Shown here one piece after another: positions 14,020-19,806 of a DNA stretch of 19,806 nt; the first letter of the stretch is position 1; each line of letters begins with the position of its first letter. Under the pieces are notes generated by a model. That model did no database searches. It saw nothing but the letters and a program-made list of their open reading frames with translations, and was not told the origin of the DNA. Origin of the DNA: CAYMEV01 sp964431655 [NCBI: uncultured bacterium]. GTDB lineage: Bacteria > CAYMEV01. Location: the NCBI GenBank assembly GCA_964431655.1, contig CAYSKJ010000044.1:1-19806 (forward strand). The letters run 5' to 3'. The position numbers were made by a program, and so were the translations under genes.

Positions 14020-14027
14020 TAGGAGGT
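14020..14027 (+). promoter_or_regulatory. Near-perfect Shine-Dalgarno for the c-ring subunit
   Basis: TAGGAGGT, preceded by an AT-rich unstructured stretch (14002-14019), lies 10-11 nt before the ATG at 14038. It is among the best ribosome binding sites in the operon and sits in its longest gap. Because the ring needs about ten copies of K per enzyme, higher translation is the likely purpose. Confidence 0.7.
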
Positions 14028-14037
14028 TTTCAAACTA

Positions 14038-14517
14038 ATGTTAATAATTGCGCAAGCATTGGCTATGCTCGGAGTTGCTTTGGCAGTCGCACTTGCGGGA
14101 ACCGGGTCTGCAATCGGTATTGGATATGTCGGCCAGGTTGCTTCAGGGATATTGAGGGAAGACCCGGGGAAATTCGGTAAAATGATGCTTCTGGTAGCTC
14201 TTCCGGGTACTCAGGGCATATACGGATTTGTTGTTGGTTTTCTTTTGATGAACAAGCTGAATCTAATAGGCGGAGGAGCCAATATAGAATGGAGCATGGG
14301 CCTCGGGCTTCAGGGCCTTGCTGCCGGATTGCCTATTGCACTGGCAGGGCTTTTTTCTGCAATTCACCAGGGAAAGGTATGCGCCTCGGGAAGCAGTCTT
14401 GTGGCAAAACAGCCCGATGCTATGGGTAAAGCTCTTATTCTTGGTGTTTTCGTTGAATTTTACGCGGTTCTGGGCCTGCTTGTATCCATATTCCTGATAA
14501 ACGGCATGCAGGTATAA
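14038..14517 (+). CDS. V-type ATPase subunit K (c-ring proteolipid), predicted Na+-binding
   Basis: A 159-residue proteolipid of two fused hairpins (four helices). Comparison with Enterococcus hirae NtpK, whose Na+ ligands are L61, T64, Q65, Q110 and E139, finds all five here: LPGTQG gives L55, T58 and Q59; IHQGKV gives Q111; VFVEFYAVLG gives E140. The first hairpin has Gln at the position equivalent to E140, so there is one carboxylate per four helices, as in the 10-copy V-type ring. Na+ translocation is therefore predicted, although some rings with these residues can also carry H+. Cys115 is unusual but outside the site. It follows subunit I after 36 bp with a strong ribosome binding site, and subunit E starts 5 bp later. 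Confidence 0.95.
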   Translation: MLIIAQALAMLGVALAVALAGTGSAIGIGYVGQVASGILREDPGKFGKMMLLVALPGTQGIYGFVVGFLLMNKLNLIGGGANIEWSMGLGLQGLAAGLPIALAGLFSAIHQGKVCASGSSLVAKQPDAMGKALILGVFVEFYAVLGLLVSIFLINGMQV

Positions 14518-14522
14518 TTAAT

Positions 14523-15113
14523 ATGGCTCTTGAGGATATTCTGAATCTCATAAAAGAAGAGGCCGAATCGGAAGGCAGTAAAATAGTATCGAAAGCCGAG
14601 GCCGAGGCTGAGGGCATAATCAGCTCCGCCAGGGAAGAGGCTGACAGGGAAGAAAAAAGGCTCATGGAGCACTTCAGGAACAGGGCCGAGAAGGAACAGG
14701 AAAGGATTCTTGACAATACAAAGCTTGAGATAAAGAAGATGATACTCAAAGAAAAACGCTCCCTTCTTGACAGGCTATATAAAGATGCAATAGATAAATT
14801 TAAAAGCCTCAGCAGGGAGGATTATATATCCCTTGTAAAAAAACTCCTTCTGGAGAACACTTCAAACAAAAAGGAAGAACTCATAGTCTCCAGGCAGGAA
14901 AAAATCATCACTCCAGCCTTTATTGATTCTTTTAATAAGGAAAACAAAGGCTATGATCTAAGTTTATCCAATGAGAAGGGTGATTTTGAGGGCGGTTTTC
15001 TGCTGAGGGCTGAAAAACAGCAGGTCGACTGTACCTTCCAGGCTCTTATCGCTCTGATAAGGGAGGAGCACGAGGTTGAGCTTTCAAGGATCTATTTCGG
15101 GGAGGAAAAATGA
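14523..15113 (+). CDS. V-type ATPase peripheral-stalk subunit E
   Basis: A 196-residue soluble protein. Residues 1-95 are a long charged helix rich in Glu, Ala and Arg (EEAESEGSKIVSKAEAEAEG), which pairs with subunit H/G. The C-terminal half is a mixed alpha/beta head (EELIVSRQEKIITPAFIDSF, then GGFLLRAEKQQVDCTFQALI) that binds the top of the A3B3 ring. Size and the GGFLLR pattern fit bacterial and archaeal AtpE/NtpE. The ribosome binding site is weak (AGG within the end of K). Its last four bases overlap the start of subunit C (ATGA). Confidence 0.92.
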   Translation: MALEDILNLIKEEAESEGSKIVSKAEAEAEGIISSAREEADREEKRLMEHFRNRAEKEQERILDNTKLEIKKMILKEKRSLLDRLYKDAIDKFKSLSREDYISLVKKLLLENTSNKKEELIVSRQEKIITPAFIDSFNKENKGYDLSLSNEKGDFEGGFLLRAEKQQVDCTFQALIALIREEHEVELSRIYFGEEK

Positions 15114-16135
15114 TAAACCGGAATACCGAAAAGTATGACCCTAAATATCTTTTTTTATCCGGAGTGGTAAAAAGCAGGGAACTTGAGCTTATCAGCGCAT
15201 CAAAACTCGAGAGGATGAGGCTCAGCAATTCGCTGTCCGACTTTCTGGGCATTCTGAGTGAGACAGTTTACAGCGATATTGTCCCCCTGGCAAAAACAAG
15301 CATTCTTTTTGAACAGCATCTTACCGAGAGGCTGTTTGCTTTTGAATCAGAACTTCTGGCTCTTGCCAGCGATGATAATCTAAAAAAGGTATTCATGGTG
15401 GATTATGATTTCCATAATATCAAGCTTCTTTTGATGAGTTATCTATCAGGCAGAACCATGCCTGACAACGGGACATCCCCGGGCTTTTTAAGCGCTGAAG
15501 CGCTTAAAAATTCAATAAATGAGGATGATTACAGCCTTCTTCCTGAGCTGATTAAGGAATCCATAACGGGGGCAAAGGAGCTTTTTGAAAAAGAAAAGAA
15601 TATGCAGAAAGCCATACTTTATATCGATAAGAGCAAGTATGACATAAAGCTCATAATTGCCGACAGGCTTAAAAGCGGATTTTTGAAGGACCTGGCAAAG
15701 ACCGAGATTGATCTGCTTAATATTGCCCTTTTATTCAGGGCGAAGATGCTGGGCCTGGACCATACAATGTTTAGCGAGCTTCTGCTTGATAAGGGGTATA
15801 TTGAGACCAGGACATTCCTTGACCTCCTGGATTCAACAGCCGATGCTGTGGCTGAATCTTTCAAGGCTTCGGACTATTCTGACGGTATTCATGAGGCTGT
15901 GACGGAATACAAAGAAAAGAAAAGCATTTCTTCCTTTGAAAAGTATATAAGGGATACCATCTTAAGGAAAGCAAAGGAGTCATCCAATTATATATTCGGC
16001 TTTGAACCCCTGGTAGGGCTGATATACGCAAAGAGATACGAGATTTATAATCTTAAGGCTGTTTATATTGCAAAAGAATACCAGTTATCGGAACAGGAGC
16101 TGAGTACAAGGATAGGAGAAGCCTATGCAAGCTAA
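15110..16135 (+). CDS. V-type ATPase subunit C (d subunit, central-stalk socket)
   Basis: A 341-residue, mostly helical protein of the V-type C/d family. It sits as a funnel between the c-ring and the D-F rotor. Supporting patterns are KVFMVDYDFHNIKLLLMSYL, the D-x-x-N-I-K-L-L type motif found in each repeat, and LAKTEIDLLNIALLFRAKML, its second copy, and near the end FGFEPLVGLIYAKRYEIYNL with KAVYIAKEYQLSE. Length is normal. The ATG overlaps the stop of E by 4 bp and has GGAGG as ribosome binding site. Its end overlaps subunit F by 11 bp. A perfect 11-bp hairpin sits inside the coding region (15485-15510). Confidence 0.93.
   Translation: MINRNTEKYDPKYLFLSGVVKSRELELISASKLERMRLSNSLSDFLGILSETVYSDIVPLAKTSILFEQHLTERLFAFESELLALASDDNLKKVFMVDYDFHNIKLLLMSYLSGRTMPDNGTSPGFLSAEALKNSINEDDYSLLPELIKESITGAKELFEKEKNMQKAILYIDKSKYDIKLIIADRLKSGFLKDLAKTEIDLLNIALLFRAKMLGLDHTMFSELLLDKGYIETRTFLDLLDSTADAVAESFKASDYSDGIHEAVTEYKEKKSISSFEKYIRDTILRKAKESSNYIFGFEPLVGLIYAKRYEIYNLKAVYIAKEYQLSEQELSTRIGEAYAS
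15485..15510 (+). other. Perfect 11-bp intragenic hairpin in the subunit C gene
   Basis: TTTTTAAGCGC (15485-15495) pairs perfectly with GCGCTTAAAAA (15500-15510) around a TGAA tetraloop. It lies in frame within the coding sequence and encodes part of PGFLSAEALKNS. No T-tract follows, so it is not an intrinsic terminator. It could be an mRNA-processing or translation-pausing element, or be fortuitous. Confidence 0.6.
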
Positions 16136-16442
16136 GATTGCAGCAATAGGAGATACGGTTTCAGTTATGCCTTTCAGGGCTTTCGGTGTTGATACCTACA
16201 GTTATAAGGCTGAAGAGATGAATGATGAAATTCTTGAATCAATAGTACAGAAAGGCTACAGGGTAATATACATAACCGAAAGACTTGCCCAGGAAGTAAC
16301 TGAAAAAATAGACGAATATGACATAAACCCTGCGGTATCGATAACCCTGATCCCTGACAGCAAAGGATCCACCGGACTTTCAAGCAGGAAGCTGAGGGAC
16401 ATAATTATCAGGGCGATTGGCGCGGATACGCTTACAGAATAA
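16125..16442 (+). CDS. V-type ATPase subunit F (rotor)
   Basis: A 105-residue Rossmann-like small subunit that binds subunit D in the central rotor. It starts MQAKIAAIGDTVSVMPFRAF and contains GVDTYSYKAEE and VIYITERLAQEV, then a beta strand ending PAVSITLIPDSKGSTG, and the C-terminal helix with LRDIIIRAIGAD. The G-D-x-V-x-x-F-R-A-F-G-V-D start and the I-x-I-T-E motif are typical of archaeal and bacterial AtpF/NtpG. Length is normal. The ribosome binding site AGGAG (16114-16118) lies inside the end of subunit C, which it overlaps by 11 bp. It is followed by subunit A after 16 bp. Confidence 0.94.
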   Translation: MQAKIAAIGDTVSVMPFRAFGVDTYSYKAEEMNDEILESIVQKGYRVIYITERLAQEVTEKIDEYDINPAVSITLIPDSKGSTGLSSRKLRDIIIRAIGADTLTE

Positions 16443-16458
16443 CAATGAGGTTGGAGAC

Positions 16459-18234
16459 ATGATTGAAGTTGGTGATATTATCAAGGTATCAGGGCCACTG
16501 GTTGTGGCAAAGAATATTAAAAAATCTAAGATGTATGATGTTGTGAGGGTTGGAAAGCAGAAGCTTCTGGGTGAAATCATAGAGCTAAGGGGCGATAAGG
16601 CATCCATACAGGTTTATGAAGAAACTGCAGGCCTGGGAGTGGGTGATCCCGTTGAAGCTACCGGGGAAGCTCTTAGTGTCGAGCTGGGACCCGGGCTTGT
16701 TATGTCCTTTTATGATGGTATTCAAAGGCCTATTGATGAGATAGCAAAACAGGTCGGAAGTTATATTACCAGGGGTATTTCCATTCCCGGGCTGTCCAGG
16801 GAAAAGGTCTGGAAGTTCAAGCCCACAGTCAGCAAGGGAGACAAGGTCGCAGGCGGTGAAATTATCGGAGAAGTCAAAGAGACAACTCTTGTTCTGCATA
16901 AAGTAATGGTTCCCCATGGTATAAGCGGAGAGATAAAGGACATAAAAGAGGGCGAATTTAAGGTTACCGATATAATTGCTGTGATCAGTACGGGTGAAAA
17001 GGATGAGGAGATTACCATGATCCAGAGATGGCCGGTGAGGTCACCGCGCCCCTACAGGGATAAACTGCCTCCCGATGAGCCCCTTATAACCGGCACAAGG
17101 GTAATTGATACATTCTTTCCTGTTGCCAAGGGAGGGACTGCATGCATACCCGGGCCCTTCGGCAGTGGGAAAACCGTGGTACAGCACCAGCTGGCCAAAT
17201 GGTCTGATGCTGATATTATCGTATATATAGGCTGTGGAGAAAGAGGCAATGAGATGACTGATGTCCTCATGGAATTCCCGGAGCTGAAAGACCCGAAAAG
17301 CCAGAGGCCTCTCATGGAAAGAACAGTACTTATAGCAAATACCTCCAATATGCCCGTTGCCGCAAGGGAAGCATCCATATATACCGGTGTCACCATAGGG
17401 GAATATTTCAGGGATATGGGATACAGTGTGGCTATCCTTGCTGACAGCACATCCCGCTGGGCGGAAGCCATGAGGGAGATATCCGGAAGGCTCGAGGAAA
17501 TGCCGGGGGAGGAGGGTTATCCCGCCTACCTCGGGACCAGGATTGCGGAGTTCTATGAAAGGTCCGGAAAGGTAAAAACCCTCAGCAAAGATGAAAGCAT
17601 AGGAGCCCTTACCATAATCGGAGCTGTAAGCCCTCCCGGAGGCGACCTCTCGGACCCTGTCGTGCAGGCAACCCTGAAGGTTGTAAAGGTATTCTGGGCT
17701 CTGAAGGATAAACTTGCCTATCAGAGGCATTTCCCGGCCATATCATGGCTTGACAGTTATTCCCTGTATTATGACAGTATAGAGAAGTTTCTGGTCCAGA
17801 ACCTTGGAAGGGAATGGATAAAGATGAGGGATGATGCCATGGCCATACTTCAGGAGGAGGATAAACTCCAGGAGATTGTGAGGCTTGTAGGAATGGATGC
17901 CCTTAAGGCATCGGACAGGATGCTCATGGAGATAGCAAAATCCATCAGGGAGGATTTCCTCTACCAGAATGCCTTCCACCCCGTGGATTCCTACTGCCTT
18001 ATGAACAAGCAGAAGGAAATCATGAGCATAATTACCAGCTATTACGAACTTGCCGTAAAGGCCCTGGAGCAGGGCATAGAGATAGAAGACATACTCAGCA
18101 TTAAGAGCAGGGAAGGTATAGCAAAGGCAAGGCTGATTGCAGATAGTGAGCAGGAAAAGTTTGAAGAGTTGAAAAAATCCATAAACAGCGAGCTGGCTGA
18201 ACTTCAGAAAAATTTAACAAAGGTGGGGAGTTGA
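16459..18234 (+). CDS. atpA: V-type ATPase catalytic subunit A
   Basis: A 591-residue catalytic subunit of the V1 hexamer. The P-loop is [10 protein letters not shown] with K238, and the catalytic glutamate is E261 in GCGERGNEM. The Walker B-type strand is [20 protein letters not shown], and the non-homologous bulge region typical of A subunits lies at about residues 110-200. Numbering of K238 and E261 coincides with E. hirae NtpA, so no insertion or deletion is present up to there. The start was set at the ATG at 16459, with GAGG 8 nt upstream. The longer frame would begin at a TTG inside subunit F and add 14 residues unlike the family. The stop lies 2 bp before the ATG of subunit B. Confidence 0.97.
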   Translation: MIEVGDIIKVSGPLVVAKNIKKSKMYDVVRVGKQKLLGEIIELRGDKASIQVYEETAGLGVGDPVEATGEALSVELGPGLVMSFYDGIQRPIDEIAKQVGSYITRGISIPGLSREKVWKFKPTVSKGDKVAGGEIIGEVKETTLVLHKVMVPHGISGEIKDIKEGEFKVTDIIAVISTGEKDEEITMIQRWPVRSPRPYRDKLPPDEPLITGTRVIDTFFPVAKGGTACIPGPFGSGKTVVQHQLAKWSDADIIVYIGCGERGNEMTDVLMEFPELKDPKSQRPLMERTVLIANTSNMPVAAREASIYTGVTIGEYFRDMGYSVAILADSTSRWAEAMREISGRLEEMPGEEGYPAYLGTRIAEFYERSGKVKTLSKDESIGALTIIGAVSPPGGDLSDPVVQATLKVVKVFWALKDKLAYQRHFPAISWLDSYSLYYDSIEKFLVQNLGREWIKMRDDAMAILQEEDKLQEIVRLVGMDALKASDRMLMEIAKSIREDFLYQNAFHPVDSYCLMNKQKEIMSIITSYYELAVKALEQGIEIEDILSIKSREGIAKARLIADSEQEKFEELKKSINSELAELQKNLTKVGS

Positions 18235-18236
18235 CA

Positions 18237-19634
18237 ATGGCTCTAAAAAAAGAATATACGACGATACAGGAAGTGGTCGGGCCATTGGTCCTCATGGACC
18301 AGGTCTCTGATGTCAAATACGACGAGCTGGTTGAACTGCAGGCCCCGGACGGTGAGATAAGGATGGGAAAAGTCCTGGAAGTCCATGATGACAAGGCACT
18401 GATACAGCTTTTTGCCGGCACTTCGGGAGTAAACATCTACGGTTCAAAGGTTAAATTTCTGGGCAAAGGCCTGGAGATCGGGCTTTCATCCGATATGTTA
18501 GGCAGGGTTTTTGACGGGCTGGGAAGACCCATTGACAACGGCCTGGAAATAATACCTGATGAAAAGAGGGATATTAACGGCCTGCCTCTGAACCCTTTCA
18601 GCAGGGATTATCCCTCGGAGTTTATCCAGACCGGCATATCCGGGATCGATGGGATGAATACCCTGGTCAGGGGCCAGAAACTGCCTATATTTTCATCCTC
18701 AGGCCTTCCCCATTCAAAAGTGGCGGCTCAGCTTGTAAGACAGGCCAAGGTAAGAAGCTCCCAGGAATCCTTTGCTATTGTCTTTGCTGCAATGGGTATA
18801 ACCTATGAGGAGTCCTATTTTTTCATAAACAACTTTAAGGAAACGGGAGCCATAAACAGGACAGTCCTCTTCATAAACCTTGCGGACGACCCGACCATAG
18901 AAAGGATAGCAACACCCAGGATGGCCCTTACCACTGCGGAATACCTGGCCTTTGAAAAGGATATGCATGTACTTGTCATACTTACAGATATGACCAATTA
19001 CTGCAATGCCCTGAGGGAGGTTTCCGCAGCAAGGAAGGAAGTCCCGGGAAGAAGGGGATATCCCGGTTACCTTTACACAGACCTTTCCACCATATATGAA
19101 AGGGCAGGCAGAGTAAAGGGCAGGAAGGGCTCCATAACCCAGTTCCCCATACTGACAATGCCTGAAAATGACAAAACCCACCCGGTCCCTGACCTTACCG
19201 GATATATTACCGAAGGCCAGGTTATACTGTCCAAGGAACTCCATAAGAGGAATATATATCCCCCCATTGATCTCATGCAGTCCCTTTCAAGGCTGAAAGA
19301 CAAGGGTATCGGCAAGGGCAAGACCCGGGAGGATCATGCAGATGTTTATAACCAGCTTTCCGCAGCCTACTCAAGAGGACTGGAGGCCCAGGAGCTGGAG
19401 GTTATCCTCGGGGAAGCGGCATTGTCCGATATTGATAAGATGTTTCTCAAGTTTACCAGGGCTTTTGAAGACAAGTTCATAAGGCAGGGGGAGTATGATG
19501 ACAGGAATATCGACCAGACCCTTGATATTGCCTGGGAGCTTTTCAGGATTATACCAGAGGCTGAGCTTAAACGAATAAAGCCTGAACTTCTTGAAAAATA
19601 TCTAAAAAAAGCCAAAGAGGTAGAACAAGGGTGA
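18237..19634 (+). CDS. atpB: V-type ATPase regulatory subunit B
   Basis: A 465-residue non-catalytic subunit alternating with A in the V1 head. It opens [18 protein letters not shown]. In place of a Walker A motif it has [18 protein letters not shown], the degenerate form typical of B subunits. [18 protein letters not shown] and [20 protein letters not shown] are family signatures; R352 in the latter is the likely arginine finger acting at the A-B interface. Length is normal. The ATG at 18237 is chosen because GGGGAG (18225-18230) lies 6 nt upstream; a TTG at 18231 is in frame but overlaps that ribosome binding site. The stop overlaps the GTG start of subunit D by 4 bp. Confidence 0.97.
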   Translation: MALKKEYTTIQEVVGPLVLMDQVSDVKYDELVELQAPDGEIRMGKVLEVHDDKALIQLFAGTSGVNIYGSKVKFLGKGLEIGLSSDMLGRVFDGLGRPIDNGLEIIPDEKRDINGLPLNPFSRDYPSEFIQTGISGIDGMNTLVRGQKLPIFSSSGLPHSKVAAQLVRQAKVRSSQESFAIVFAAMGITYEESYFFINNFKETGAINRTVLFINLADDPTIERIATPRMALTTAEYLAFEKDMHVLVILTDMTNYCNALREVSAARKEVPGRRGYPGYLYTDLSTIYERAGRVKGRKGSITQFPILTMPENDKTHPVPDLTGYITEGQVILSKELHKRNIYPPIDLMQSLSRLKDKGIGKGKTREDHADVYNQLSAAYSRGLEAQELEVILGEAALSDIDKMFLKFTRAFEDKFIRQGEYDDRNIDQTLDIAWELFRIIPEAELKRIKPELLEKYLKKAKEVEQG

Positions 19635-19806
19635 TTATAGAAGGCATATCTGCAACCAGGATGAATCTCCTCCAGCTCAGGAGGAAGCTTACTACCGCGA
19701 TAAAAGGCCACAAACTGCTGAAGGACAAGCAGGATGAGCTTATGAGAAGGTTCCTCGAGCTGATAGAAAATACAAAGGCCAAAAGGAAGCTTGTCCAGGA
19801 AAGCAT
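19631..19806 (+). CDS. V-type ATPase subunit D (rotor shaft), N-terminal part cut by window edge
   Basis: The first 58 codons of subunit D, the coiled-coil axle that turns inside the A3B3 ring. The reading begins at a GTG that overlaps the stop of B (GTGA). It gives [20 protein letters not shown] and [20 protein letters not shown]. The T-R-M-x-L-L-x-L-x-x-x-L start and [12 protein letters not shown] motif are diagnostic. GAGG (19617-19620) lies 10 nt upstream. The remaining about 150 residues are beyond the window. Confidence 0.93.
   Translation, partial: MIIEGISATRMNLLQLRRKLTTAIKGHKLLKDKQDELMRRFLELIENTKAKRKLVQES

Noticed and set aside
17041-17730. A 229-codon open frame on the minus strand inside the subunit A gene
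   Set aside because: It lies wholly opposite a well-conserved catalytic subunit, and its translation shows no recognisable domain. It is a shadow of the codon pattern.
1-19806. CRISPR array, insertion sequence, tRNA, rRNA, or phage and defence genes
   Set aside because: I saw no regularly spaced direct repeats, transposase or integrase motifs, cloverleaf sequences or known defence domains. Every substantial stretch is covered by metabolic, transport or envelope genes.

Overview
The window is a gene-dense stretch of bacterial chromosome with no gap over 200 bp and no sign of mobile DNA. The phylum cannot be fixed from sequence alone. A V-type (A/V) ATPase operon in the order H-I-K-E-C-F-A-B-D, an L-cysteine desulfidase-like Fe-S enzyme, a lipoprotein with a Ser-Cys lipobox, and heavy use of AGG (Arg) and ATA (Ile) codons suggest an anaerobic or fermentative bacterium of a lineage that uses a V-type ATPase (for example Spirochaetota-like, Clostridia-like or an uncultured candidate phylum). 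That assignment is inference.

Layout. (1) Positions 1-3553: an EamA/DMT permease runs off the left edge on the minus strand. Divergent from it, on the plus strand, are an MFS permease, a CyuA/UPF0597-family L-cysteine desulfidase-like protein and a small VOC-fold protein. A perfect 12-bp palindrome abuts the MFS start codon, and an inverted repeat overlaps the likely cyuA promoter. (2) Positions 7575-3581, minus strand: a four-gene surface-glycan cluster made of a NodU/CmcH/TobZ-type carbamoyltransferase, an SxtJ-like small membrane protein, an unrecognised protein with a predicted coiled coil, and a GT4 glycosyltransferase. (3) Positions 11487-7701, minus strand: a tight three-gene operon of a secreted or anchored beta-propeller-like protein, a coiled-coil lipoprotein with a LysM-like segment, and dihydrolipoyl dehydrogenase (LpdA). 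No 2-oxoacid dehydrogenase partner lies within the window. (4) Positions 11680-19806, plus strand: the V-type ATPase operon, divergent from region 3 and truncated in subunit D at the right edge.

The ATPase is complete from H through B as far as can be seen. Subunit K is a two-hairpin, 159-residue proteolipid. It keeps all five residues that bind Na+ in the Enterococcus hirae NtpK ring (L55, T58, Q59, Q111, E140), so a Na+-coupled enzyme is predicted. Subunit A keeps the P-loop lysine (K238) and catalytic glutamate (E261). Subunit B has a degenerate, non-catalytic P-loop and the arginine-finger context (R352). Subunit I keeps two stator arginines (R578, R636).

I did not find an obviously new defence or mobile system. 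The less ordinary parts are the envelope-plus-LpdA operon divergent from a Na+-type V-ATPase, the glycosyltransferase paired with a separate coiled-coil/amphipathic protein next to a carbamoyltransferase-SxtJ pair, the VOC protein lacking the histidine metal ligands, and a perfect 11-bp hairpin inside the subunit C gene. Three annotated starts were moved from the longest possible frame to better-supported ATG codons (positions 11487, 16459, 18237), and a fourth, less certainly, to 5756.
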